A stretch of DNA of 7,585 nucleotides from Hodarchaeum sp048939725 (GCA_048939725.1 JBHLPG010000186.1:1-7585); one strand, 5' to 3'; positions 1 through 5,973 are shown, numbered from the stretch's first letter. Numbers and translations: made by a program. The notes: generated by a model from the letters alone, not told the origin.

Positions 1-603
1 GGTTTTTCCGTGTTGTTTATTCAGTAATTTGAAATATTCAATGATCTTAAACGTTGTTACGCTATCTAACTCACCTGTTGGTTCGTCAGCAAGTACAATT
101 GAGGGATCATTAGCCAAAGCGACTGCGATTCCCGTTCGCTGGGCTTCTCCCCCAGATAGTTGGGAAGGTTTGTGGTTACGCCGACTTTCCAATCCGACAT
201 CGATCAAGAATTGTCGTGCACGCTTTTTTTGTTGCTCATGACTCCAGCGACCAGCCAGTTTCATGGGTAACATCACATTTTTCTCAGCTGTCAGATTCCA
301 GACCAGATTACGTTCGGGTAACTGGTACAAAAATCCTACCTTATGTCGACGGTACAGAGTCAATTGACGATCCGTCATTTTTGTAATGACATCATCGTCC
401 AAGATGATATCACCAGTGGAGGGTCTATCAATCCCTCCAATTAAGTTCAGTAAAGTGCTTTTACCTGAGCCACTGGGGCCAATGATCGTAATTAACTCCC
501 CTTCGTTGACTGTGAGCTCAATCCCGCGCAGTGCAGGGACTTGGAGCCTACTTTGTTCCTCAACATAAAGTTTTATCAAATCATTACATTCAAGAAATGC
601 CAT
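1..603 (-). CDS. ABC transporter ATP-binding protein, LolD/MacB type (3' end outside window)
   Basis: This is the nucleotide-binding subunit that should power the FtsX-like permease encoded just upstream, on the cytoplasmic face of the membrane. I translated 201 residues from the ATG at 603. Walker A is GPSGSGKS (residues 42-49), the Q-loop glutamine is Q94 in FLYQLPERN, the ABC signature is LSGGE (149-153), Walker B is IVLADEP (169-175) with catalytic E174, and the D-loop region is TGELD. The H-loop histidine and the last roughly 25-35 residues lie beyond the left edge, judging from the usual family length of about 230. All visible catalytic motifs are intact. The start lies 4 bases after the permease stop, and its Shine-Dalgarno sits inside the last permease codons, so the two genes are almost surely co-transcribed and translationally linked. 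The family assignment (the LolD/MacB/FtsE-like group that pairs with FtsX permeases) rests on the motifs plus the partner. The substrate is unknown. Confidence 0.95.
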   Translation of the reverse strand, partial: MAFLECNDLIKLYVEEQSRLQVPALRGIELTVNEGELITIIGPSGSGKSTLLNLIGGIDRPSTGDIILDDDVITKMTDRQLTLYRRHKVGFLYQLPERNLVWNLTAEKNVMLPMKLAGRWSHEQQKKRARQFLIDVGLESRRNHKPSQLSGGEAQRTGIAVALANDPSIVLADEPTGELDSVTTFKIIEYFKLLNKQHGKT

Positions 604-607
604 TTGG

Positions 608-3600
608 TTATTCCACCTTTAAAATACGACTTACATCTTTCTGGCTCGCGAGATAAGCAGGCAGCACCGAACCAATCCCTGCAGCAATGAGGATCCCTGC
701 AATAAGGGGAAAAATCAATTTTGTTGGGTAGATGAGGACCTGAGGGGGAATTGTTTGTCCCACTTGAGTGATTTGTAAAAACATCGTCACAAAAAATACA
801 CCTGTAAAATAGCCAATCACAGACCCAAAAATCAAAATAGTCGCAGCTTCCACTAAAAATGATTGGGCAGTTTGAAAACGCGTCATCCCGAGAGCCCGCT
901 CCACCCCAATCTCTTTTTCGCGGTCGACGTACGTAAAGAAGGCGAACATGACTACACCTATCACTGCCACGGCAATACTAATTATCAAGTCGGAATTGAG
1001 AATAGAAAGCTGGAAATACCGCTCAAAAGAGGTTTTATATTCTTTATAGGCTAACGCGGCCGAACTGGGCCTCTTTCCTGTCACATTAATGATGGTTTCA
1101 ACCGTCTCTTGAATATAGGTAAGGGAGTCTACTTTCATGAGATATGTACCCTCCACATTACTAAGATAGGACGACTGGTTCAAACGGTCAAACATCCCCA
1201 AACTCCCAATGATCCAATAGTTAGTACTAGGGTCTTGCCAAGACTGTGGATAAAAGGTGGGCCATAGCTTAAACGTTCCACCAATTCGATAGGAGAGTAC
1301 TTCCGTCTTATTTGGTGTTTTAAACTGGATCGATAGATTTTCACCTATCTGGGGTTTGGAGATATCTGCTTTCAAGTTCCCATCGAAGAGGAGTAGTGTA
1401 GTATTATCGGTGAGCTGACTGATTAAGGTGGGTAAGCTGTCACTCAACTTGAAGCTCGAATCCGTAAATGCAGTTTCTGCATAGGTTGCAGGATCGACAA
1501 ACAGGAACTGGTAGTTTCGATAGATGGTGCCTCCAGACCAATAGTTAGCAGAGTAGATACCCGAAACGCTCCTTAAATGGGAAACATTCTGCTCTAAAAG
1601 GGAGCACACAGTCTCATTCAAAGCTGTACCTGTTGAGAGACTGACATCTGCTCCTTGTTGGTAATAGAACTTGAGGTGCTGTGTTTCATCTAATGAAAAG
1701 ATTAGAGAGGAAGCCAGAATAGAAAAGGATAATGCTAAAGTAATCAACAGTACTGCACGATTCGCAGCCTGTTTATGCCTAACTATGTTGCGAATGGCAA
1801 ACGCATTAACTCCGCCTTCTACTTTCCACAACAGATCAGCAAGCTTCTTCATCAGGACTGGAAAGAAGCGAGCAATCAGCATAATCGTACCAAAGAACAT
1901 GAGGAAAGGCGCAGGGAGACCAATTAATAATATAAGAAGAGAGATTAGACCAGAGCTTGGATTAGGATTGGGACGAACGTCTGGCGTGCCCTGGAAGGTT
2001 TCCCCTCCTGAAACTGGACGCACCAGAGCATTAAGAATGAGCCAAGCTGCGGTGCCTAGGATAAACATAAGGGCGTCGAAATAATAGCGTTTCCAGAAGG
2101 GATCGCGCACTTCAGTTGGAACAAGTGTTTCAATGATCTGCTGGCGACTCATGCGAATAATTCGCACAAAATTCAAAAGCAGAGTGATGCCTATGCCTAT
2201 TACAAGTAAGCCCAGTAATAATTCTAATGAGGCTTTCACAGGGATGGTTTGGCCTAAGAATGTCAAATAGTCTGTAGAACGCATAACAAAATCCGACAGG
2301 AATATACTGAGGAGAAAACCTGAGAGGACAGCAATAATTGTGGAGATTGTCATTTCCCCAAAAAGGATCCCCAGAATTTGAAGCCAGGAGCCGCCCCGCG
2401 TCTTAATAATGCCAATTTGTGCTTGTTTTCGCCGTCTGATGAGCCCAAAGGAATAAACCACTAGATAGAGAGCAATACTGATGACTGGTAAGCTCACCAA
2501 CAGGAGGATCAAGATTAAGCTAAAAATAGTGGCCTCAAATTCTTTCATTAGGCCATGTATCGGGCTACGAACATCAGGAAAAGAGGTAATTGCATAAAAA
2601 TTCTGTTGGAGGGCCTGGAGAAAGTGTTGTAGTTGTAGGATTTCACTATTTGTGTTAAATGCATCAAACTGTGTTTGATCCAGGAAAATTTTTCCCTTAA
2701 CTTGCCCCTGCCAGTTTAGATCAGAGTGATCACCTGCAAGCTCCCTAAGTGTTTGGTTTAAGAGCAAGGGACGGGTTAAGAAGTAATAACCATATAACCC
2801 AGGGGTAAAATACTTCCATAATAGGGCAGTACCGTTGTCAGATGGAGTGGCAACATTTAATTTATTTTCTTGGGAAAATATAGGAGAAAATTTCCTCTCA
2901 TAATCTACTATGCTGACAATTGTGACAGTTTTGTTTGGTTGCTCTTCTTCTTCAGGGAGGATCCAACCTGGAATGGTGATGTTTACTTTCGTGTTAAGTG
3001 TAAGATTTTCAAACTGTTTCTCAGCCCAGGGATCTGTTTCTTTCGGGCGAACAAGGATAACTTCTGAGGAATTTACAGGCTGATGTCCTACTCCTTCTTC
3101 TTCAAGAATCAGTTCTAGCTGTTCATAAAAAGTAGAAGCGGACGAGGTTAGAATGGATATCGACCATTCCATTTCATCTTCTCTCTCCTCTGGTTCTCGA
3201 AATATATCTGTTGCATTCAACCATAAACTGACATAAGGGGCACTGTACCAATAACTTTCCGAAATATAACCACCATAGTCAACATCATTGATCGATTTGT
3301 TGACAAGTTCCTCATAAAGCGCAAAATTCGTAAATGCTCTGGTACCCCATGAAACCTGTTGAGCTGATCCGCTGGAGGTTTTATCTGAAAAGACATTACT
3401 AATATACAGGTCAATTGTTATGTCTCCAGAGTAATCATCATGAGCCTTGAAGACGGTTTCCTCAAAAATTTTTTCTCGATAAGATTCTATGAGAATACCA
3501 CTTTGTGAGATCACTGTTAATGCAATGATCAACCCAACCATTGTTGGTACAACAAGTTTACGGTTACCAATTAGTAACTCGTAGGTTAAGAAGATAGGAT

Positions 3601-3634
3601 CGGTTATTTTTGCTATTATGACTTTTACGGACAT
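608..3634 (-). CDS. FtsX/MacB-like ABC transporter permease with two large outside domains
   Basis: This 1008-residue membrane subunit is the partner of the downstream ATPase. I see about ten membrane segments: one near residues 29-48, three in the first FtsX core (about 369-397, 420-446, 468-491), further ones near 520-538, 562-590 and 627-647, and three in the last core (about 882-902, 928-953, 971-995). The two cores carry matching cytoplasmic motifs, IRRRKQAQIGIIKTRGGS (399-416) and DREKEIGVERALGMTR (904-919); the latter is the typical FtsX signature. Large extracytoplasmic domains lie at about 50-368 and 648-880. I count 15 N-X-S/T sequons (8 and 7), all in these domains and none in the cytoplasmic loops, which fits an N-glycosylated archaeal surface protein. 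The length is typical of archaeal double-FtsX permeases. Upstream in-frame sequence is closed by a TGA at 3644-3646, so the ATG at 3634 is the only sensible start. Family members act in lipoprotein or lipid extraction, efflux, or transmission of mechanical force. The substrate cannot be read from sequence. Confidence 0.93.
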   Translation of the reverse strand: MSVKVIIAKITDPIFLTYELLIGNRKLVVPTMVGLIIALTVISQSGILIESYREKIFEETVFKAHDDYSGDITIDLYISNVFSDKTSSGSAQQVSWGTRAFTNFALYEELVNKSINDVDYGGYISESYWYSAPYVSLWLNATDIFREPEEREDEMEWSISILTSSASTFYEQLELILEEEGVGHQPVNSSEVILVRPKETDPWAEKQFENLTLNTKVNITIPGWILPEEEEQPNKTVTIVSIVDYERKFSPIFSQENKLNVATPSDNGTALLWKYFTPGLYGYYFLTRPLLLNQTLRELAGDHSDLNWQGQVKGKIFLDQTQFDAFNTNSEILQLQHFLQALQQNFYAITSFPDVRSPIHGLMKEFEATIFSLILILLLVSLPVISIALYLVVYSFGLIRRRKQAQIGIIKTRGGSWLQILGILFGEMTISTIIAVLSGFLLSIFLSDFVMRSTDYLTFLGQTIPVKASLELLLGLLVIGIGITLLLNFVRIIRMSRQQIIETLVPTEVRDPFWKRYYFDALMFILGTAAWLILNALVRPVSGGETFQGTPDVRPNPNPSSGLISLLILLIGLPAPFLMFFGTIMLIARFFPVLMKKLADLLWKVEGGVNAFAIRNIVRHKQAANRAVLLITLALSFSILASSLIFSLDETQHLKFYYQQGADVSLSTGTALNETVCSLLEQNVSHLRSVSGIYSANYWSGGTIYRNYQFLFVDPATYAETAFTDSSFKLSDSLPTLISQLTDNTTLLLFDGNLKADISKPQIGENLSIQFKTPNKTEVLSYRIGGTFKLWPTFYPQSWQDPSTNYWIIGSLGMFDRLNQSSYLSNVEGTYLMKVDSLTYIQETVETIINVTGKRPSSAALAYKEYKTSFERYFQLSILNSDLIISIAVAVIGVVMFAFFTYVDREKEIGVERALGMTRFQTAQSFLVEAATILIFGSVIGYFTGVFFVTMFLQITQVGQTIPPQVLIYPTKLIFPLIAGILIAAGIGSVLPAYLASQKDVSRILKVE
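613..618 (-). promoter_or_regulatory. Shine-Dalgarno of the ABC ATPase gene
   Basis: The minus strand reads AGGTGG, nine bases before the ATG at 603, and is complementary to the archaeal 16S rRNA tail. It is embedded in the last codons of the permease (AAG GTG GAA TAA), which supports the chosen ATPase start and coupling of the two genes. Confidence 0.6.
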
Positions 3635-3648
3635 TTTGTCTATTCACG

Positions 3649-3654
3649 CCTCCT
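3649..3654 (-). promoter_or_regulatory. Shine-Dalgarno of the permease gene
   Basis: The minus strand reads AGGAGG, a near-complete match to the anti-Shine-Dalgarno. It lies 14 bases before the ATG at 3634, a slightly long gap. An in-frame stop lies between it and the ATG, so no other ATG start fits better. Confidence 0.6.
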
Positions 3655-3687
3655 GCAAAACCATGCTTTACTGTTGCATCAGTGACA

Positions 3688-3742
3688 AGTATCATAGATA
3701 CTGCTCGTGCTTTTATTTTGCTGGATTGGATGTATAGAATAC
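3688..3742 (-). promoter_or_regulatory. Candidate promoter/operator of the ABC operon: two GTAT...ATAC inverted repeats
   Basis: A perfect inverted repeat AGTATC-ATA-GATACT lies at 3688-3702, and a related one, GTAT-AGA-ATAC, at 3732-3742. Their centres are 42 bp apart, about four helical turns. Between them the minus strand has an A/T-rich TATA-like stretch (AAAATAAAAG, about 3711-3720) that would place a start near the first repeat, a normal repressor position. A better-looking TATA (TTTTATATG, 3781-3789 minus) lies farther upstream, so the true start is uncertain. The operator reading is inference from symmetry and position only. Confidence 0.35.
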
Positions 3743-3780
3743 TGTTCTTGATTTTTTGTCAATAAATACTAACACTTTGA

Positions 3781-3822
3781 CATATAAAACTAAAACAAAA
3801 TAATCTTATAAGTCTATAGATT
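3781..3822 (-). promoter_or_regulatory. Alternative upstream TATA box with adjacent imperfect palindrome
   Basis: The minus strand reads TTTTATATG at 3781-3789, close to the archaeal TATA consensus. Just upstream, at 3802-3822, an imperfect palindrome has outer arms AATC and GATT and inner TATA pairs. If used, this promoter would give the permease mRNA a leader of roughly 120 bases containing both GTAT repeats. Confidence 0.3.
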
Positions 3823-3882
3823 GATACAAGTTAAAAAAAACTAGTACAGGGTGTCTACAATTTGAAACAGGTTGTTTGACTT

Positions 3883-3913
3883 ATTCGAACAGGCTAGAAT
3901 TTAATGTTCGAAT
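3883..3913. repeat. Inverted repeat ATTCGAAC / GTTCGAAT, 15-bp spacer
   Basis: Two perfect 8-base arms, at 3883-3890 and 3906-3913, face each other over a 15-base spacer, about two helical turns centre to centre. This is the geometry of a dimeric regulator site. The right arm resembles a tRNA T-loop, but no acceptor or anticodon stems can be formed around it. No gene starts close by, so its target is unclear. Confidence 0.4.
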
Positions 3914-3984
3914 TTCTGAACAAATTTCCCTCTTGACTTAATTGAGTACTTAACGAATGTCAGCTAGGATCTAAAAAGCCACAA

Positions 3985-4006
3985 GTAGGACATATACTCC
4001 TCCTAC
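3985..4006. repeat. Inverted repeat GTAGGA / TCCTAC
   Basis: Six-base arms with a 10-base spacer, lying two bases before the 16-bp palindrome at 4009-4024. It could be a small hairpin or a protein site. There is no T-run after it, so it is not a clear terminator. Confidence 0.3.
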
Positions 4007-4008
4007 AG

Positions 4009-4024
4009 CATTTGCTAGCAAATG
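4009..4024. repeat. Perfect 16-bp palindrome CATTTGCTAGCAAATG
   Basis: All 16 bases are self-complementary with no spacer. Such a site usually suits a homodimeric DNA-binding protein better than an RNA hairpin, since no loop is left. A single palindrome of this length is only borderline against chance in AT-rich DNA. Confidence 0.4.
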
Positions 4025-4104
4025 AGTGAATAAAAATCTAATATCCCTTTTACACCATACCAAGACGCTTGGAAGAAGGGCAAGGATCCTTATCGGATTT
4101 TCCC

Positions 4105-4185
4105 ATGGTAAAAGAAAATGATACACTGAAAAGAGCAACAATCCAGGTAGCAGATGAAGTTATGAGAAATCTAAGTGAATATTGA
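4105..4185 (+). pseudogene. Possible relic of a ribbon-helix-helix antitoxin (26 codons)
   Basis: The ORF from the ATG at 4105 reads 26 residues and contains LKRATIQVADEVMRNL. This resembles the N-terminal beta-strand and first helix of VapB-like ribbon-helix-helix antitoxins (typically TIQV/I, then DEV/EEV and a leucine helix). It ends at a TGA after SEY, before the second helix and the toxin-binding tail expected of the family. The frame is open upstream to a stop at 4039-4041 but holds no ATG, and there is no good Shine-Dalgarno. No PIN or other toxin gene follows. I see resemblance only; a chance ORF is quite possible. Confidence 0.22.
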
Positions 4186-4221
4186 GTTATAGAACCTACT
4201 CTTTTCAGCTAACTCTTATTT

Positions 4222-4392
4222 TCAATGATCATTTTCCTCACCAAACCAGGACTTCTGAAAATTTTTACGTTTTTTTGCAGTCCAATTCTTTAAATCGGGC
4301 GAATCTGGGTTTTTTCGACGCTCTTTCCAGTAACAAAGATCAAGGTACTTTGTATTTTCTTCTATTATTGCTAAAATTTTTCGTTCTTTCAT
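4222..4392 (-). CDS. Hypothetical small basic protein, divergent from the regulator
   Basis: This ORF of 56 residues starts at the ATG at 4392, which has an excellent Shine-Dalgarno: GGAGA at 4401-4405, with GGAG nine bases from the start. The frame can be extended to an ATG at 4458 (78 residues), but that start has no ribosome site. The product is very polar: a KERKILAIIEENTKYLDL helix-like start, then a basic stretch around WKERRKNPDSPD and KNWTAKKRKNFQKSW, with three tryptophans and one cysteine. I recognise no family. It is divergent to the winged-helix gene and its upstream region holds the TGCA array, so it could be co-regulated. Against it: A/T-rich DNA easily gives lysine-rich ORFs of this size. 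Confidence 0.38.
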   Translation of the reverse strand: MKERKILAIIEENTKYLDLCYWKERRKNPDSPDLKNWTAKKRKNFQKSWFGEENDH

Positions 4393-4401
4393 TTTTTTTA
4401 T

Positions 4402-4405
4402 CTCC
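4402..4405 (-). promoter_or_regulatory. Shine-Dalgarno deciding the start of the 56-residue ORF
   Basis: GGAG on the minus strand, nine bases from the ATG at 4392 across an A-run. It is the main reason for choosing 4392 over the ATG at 4458. Confidence 0.4.
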
Positions 4406-4430
4406 AACGCGAATTCTTTTAATAGGCGTG

Positions 4431-4474
4431 GTGCAATTGTGTGCATTGTGCACTGCATCCGTATGCATGGTGCA
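4431..4474. promoter_or_regulatory. Operator array: two direct repeats, each of three TGCA cores
   Basis: TGCA occurs six times, starting at 4432, 4442, 4449, 4454, 4464 and 4471. The steps are 10, 7, 5, 10, 7, so two 21-bp blocks (4432-4452 and 4454-4474) share the same internal layout TGCA-N6-TGCA-N3-TGCA and are 22 bp apart, about two helical turns. The array also forms local inverted repeats, GTGCA-TTG-TGCAC (4441-4453) and TGCAT-CCGT-ATGCA (4454-4467). It lies directly upstream of the TATA box at 4480, between the regulator and the divergent small ORF. This is the classic place for an activator or autoregulator in archaea. Which protein binds it is inference; the downstream winged-helix protein is the first candidate. 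Confidence 0.6.
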
Positions 4475-4489
4475 GAAGGTTTATATAAA
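4474..4489 (+). promoter_or_regulatory. Core promoter (BRE + TATA) of the winged-helix regulator
   Basis: TTTATATAAA at 4480-4489 matches the archaeal TATA consensus, preceded by a purine-rich BRE-like AGAAGG. It predicts a start near 4510-4515 and a short leader of about 25-30 bases before the ATG at 4540. The TATA box itself is palindromic and could in principle also serve the minus strand, but the BRE-like side favours plus. Confidence 0.6.
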
Positions 4490-4524
4490 AATGTATTGGT
4501 TGTGTCGTATAGCAGTATATTTAT

Positions 4525-4529
4525 GGAGA
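4525..4529 (+). promoter_or_regulatory. Shine-Dalgarno of the winged-helix regulator
   Basis: GGAGA, ten bases before the ATG at 4540, supports that start codon. Confidence 0.5.
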
Positions 4530-4539
4530 CAGAACAAAT

Positions 4540-5172
4540 ATGGGAATTACAACCACAGAAGAAGGAGTTACCCTTAGAAACTATTTTGAAAGTTTGTTCA
4601 AATCTGAAACACGAGCATTGATAGCTTGGAATTTAATAATTCATCAAGAATTGACTGTAAAACAACTTGCCAATCTAACGAACAAAGATCAATCAACCAT
4701 TACTCGAAATTTGAGAAATTTAGAGAAATCTGGATTGGTATTTGTATCGAAGACAGAAACAATTCGTAATTTTGTAATAAATTATTGGAAACTGAGTCCA
4801 AACGATTTTCTGCGTAAATTTGGAGATTTAGGTACAGTTGTACAAAATGCATTAGCAAATATGGACTTAGAGTTCATGAAAATCGCATTACTAGCTGTTC
4901 AACGAAATCTGGAAAACATTTTCAATTATAAAACTCGAAAAATCAATTTTTTTATCCAGAACATTCTAGCTGGGAAGGAACTAATGTCTGTAGGAATAAT
5001 GAATCAAGAAATAGGTGAGCTCTTTCTAAAGGAGCTCAATCAATTTATCTATCAATTTCAAGAAGATCATAAGCTCAATTTACAACCACTAGATGAAATT
5101 AACCCAACAAGTTATTTCACCTTCATTTTGGCTAGTCCTTTTCCTAGATTGGTGAATTCAGGAAAAAAATAA
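4540..5172 (+). CDS. Winged-helix transcriptional regulator (ArsR/MarR-like)
   Basis: This 210-residue protein should bind DNA. Near the N-terminus it has a winged helix-turn-helix: TVKQLANLTN (39-48) as the first helix, DQSTITRNLRNLEKSG (50-65) as the recognition helix, and LVFVSKTETIRNFVINYWKLS (66-86) as the wing. The pattern 'STITRNLRNLEKSGLV' is characteristic of ArsR/MarR-type domains. The rest (about 88-180) is predicted mostly helical, with LGTVVQNALANMDLEFMKIALLAVQRNLENIF and LFLKELNQFIYQFQED-like stretches cut here by loops, likely for dimerisation or ligand sensing. I see no metal-binding cysteine pair, in fact no cysteine at all, so metal sensing of the ArsR kind is unlikely. The gene has a strong TATA box and lies next to the TGCA array, so autoregulation is probable. 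Its stop overlaps the start of a 40-residue ORF. The ligand and targets are unknown. Confidence 0.82.
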   Translation: MGITTTEEGVTLRNYFESLFKSETRALIAWNLIIHQELTVKQLANLTNKDQSTITRNLRNLEKSGLVFVSKTETIRNFVINYWKLSPNDFLRKFGDLGTVVQNALANMDLEFMKIALLAVQRNLENIFNYKTRKINFFIQNILAGKELMSVGIMNQEIGELFLKELNQFIYQFQEDHKLNLQPLDEINPTSYFTFILASPFPRLVNSGKK

Positions 5173-5294
5173 TGCCATTTCTAAAAAACAATGATAAATC
5201 AGTGCAACAAGGAAATAACGAAGAGCTGCAGGTAGAATTAGAATTAAATTACCATATCTCAAGAACTAGAAAAGGTCCGTTACTTAAATCATGA
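5172..5294 (+). CDS. Hypothetical 40-residue protein, start overlapping the regulator stop
   Basis: The regulator stop and this ATG share one base (TAATG), the usual sign of translational coupling. A weak Shine-Dalgarno, AGGA (5160-5163), lies in the last regulator codons. The product is hydrophilic: NNDKSVQQGNNEELQ, then VELELNYHISRTRKGPLLKS, with an acidic, strand-like middle and a basic end. There is no membrane segment or metal motif, and I recognise no family. The ORF overlaps the 3' end of the convergent flavoprotein gene by 6 bases and fills the gap exactly. It could be a small partner of the regulator, or a chance ORF. Confidence 0.4.
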   Translation: MPFLKNNDKSVQQGNNEELQVELELNYHISRTRKGPLLKS

Positions 5295-5870
5295 GTTCAT
5301 AATTAAATTTCTTCCAGCAGTAAAAGCTTTTATTAAAACTTCTGGTCTATTTTGAACGTCTCCTCTCCTCCCTACTCCTGTACAAATTATTTTCTCTATG
5401 AGATTTATTCCAACATATCTTGTTATATCTTCCATCATTCCTACAATGTGACGAGAATACGATTCACTCCCTCCACCAGAAGCCACGACTAGTATCAGGT
5501 TTTTTTCTCTAAAGAATTGTCTTGTTATATTATGTTCGTACCATCTATCAATGAATGCTTTTAGTATGGCTGTGGGTCCCCACCAATAGACTGGTGTTCC
5601 GATTATCCAAGTTCTACATTCTTCCATTTTCTTTTTTACTACTGGAAAATCATCTTCATATTTACAATTGCCATTTTTACTTTTAAAACAGACATTACAC
5701 CCATCACAAGGGTTTATCTTTAGCTCCTTTAGTAAAATCTTTTCCGTTTCAGCACCACTTTCTTTAGCTCCTTTCAATATTTCTTCTACTAATATATCTG
5801 TATTTCCTCCCTGCCGAGGACTTCCTACTATTCCCAATATCTTATGCTTTTCTTTTTTCTTGTTTTGCAT
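5289..5870 (-). CDS. Iron-sulfur flavoprotein / NADPH-dependent FMN reductase family
   Basis: This 193-residue soluble protein has a flavodoxin-like fold. The FMN phosphate loop is GSPRQGGNT (16-24), after the first strand KILGIVG. The compact cysteine motif C55-x2-C58-x2-C61-x7-C69 (PCDGCNVC ... GNC) is that of archaeal iron-sulfur flavoproteins (Isf), which bind one [4Fe-4S] cluster per subunit and pass electrons, in Methanosarcina from ferredoxin and linked to O2/H2O2 reduction. GTPVYWWGPT and AILKAFIDRW (91-110) match the second FMN contact and dimer helix of the NADPH-dependent FMN reductase family (PF03358), and ASGGGSESYS (130-139) the third flavin loop. The length is normal for Isf. 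The start ATG has GGGG (5875-5878) close upstream, and a good TATA box follows at 5929. The electron donor and acceptor are not shown by the sequence; a quinone or nitro reductase role is the alternative. Confidence 0.9.
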   Translation of the reverse strand: MQNKKKEKHKILGIVGSPRQGGNTDILVEEILKGAKESGAETEKILLKELKINPCDGCNVCFKSKNGNCKYEDDFPVVKKKMEECRTWIIGTPVYWWGPTAILKAFIDRWYEHNITRQFFREKNLILVVASGGGSESYSRHIVGMMEDITRYVGINLIEKIICTGVGRRGDVQNRPEVLIKAFTAGRNLIMNS

Positions 5871-5928
5871 GCTTCCCCTTTCCTTAAATGATTTCTCTTC
5901 TCTTTTAAAAGAACTTCTCTAAGATTGG

Positions 5929-5938
5929 TATATATTTT
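5929..5938 (-). promoter_or_regulatory. TATA box of the iron-sulfur flavoprotein gene
   Basis: The minus strand reads AAAATATATA, preceded by ACA, a fair BRE plus TATA pair. It predicts a start near 5905 and a leader of about 35 bases that includes the GGGG ribosome site before the ATG at 5870. Confidence 0.55.
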
Positions 5939-5952
5939 TGTAATCTAAAACA

Positions 5953-5973
5953 GCCTTCTGAGACAAAGAAGGC
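5953..5973. repeat. Inverted repeat GCCTTCT / AGAAGGC: operator or terminator
   Basis: Perfect 7-base arms with a 7-base spacer. On the minus strand it is followed by TGTTTT, so it can act as a hairpin-plus-T terminator for the TIGR04076 gene that ends at 6061. It also sits about 15 bp upstream of the flavoprotein TATA box, where an activator or redox regulator could bind. The sequence alone does not decide between the two roles. Confidence 0.45.

Larger units (their letters stand above)
3655..4221. other. Intergenic region without a convincing large gene
   Basis: This stretch is AT-rich and I find no long ORF with family character on either strand. It contains the likely ABC operon promoter at its left end, the inverted repeats listed separately (3883-3913, 3985-4006, 4009-4024) and a short ORF at 4105-4185. 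It could be a relic zone left by decayed genes, or a long regulatory leader. Confidence 0.5.

Noticed and set aside
29..568. Plus-strand frames opposite the ATPase gene
   Set aside because: The minus strand carries every ABC ATPase motif; these are complementary-strand artefacts.
1671..2084. Plus-strand frame of 137 codons inside the permease gene
   Set aside because: Antisense shadow of a strongly supported membrane-protein gene; the translation has no family character.
3217..3414. Minus-strand 65-codon frame in a second frame of the permease
   Set aside because: Wholly inside the permease gene in another frame, with no own signals.
3900..3920. tRNA T-loop-like GTTCGAAT
   Set aside because: No 5-bp T-stem, anticodon arm or acceptor stem can be formed around it; better explained as one arm of an inverted repeat.
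4400..4408. GTTGGAGAT (minus strand) shared with the right arm of the 99-bp element
   Set aside because: A 9-base match containing a Shine-Dalgarno core is expected by chance; no longer similarity exists.
4182..4577. Plus-strand frame of 131 codons starting at a TTG
   Set aside because: It has a low-complexity, cysteine- and leucine-rich translation, lies antisense to the better-supported minus ORF, runs through the TGCA array and TATA box, and has no ribosome site.
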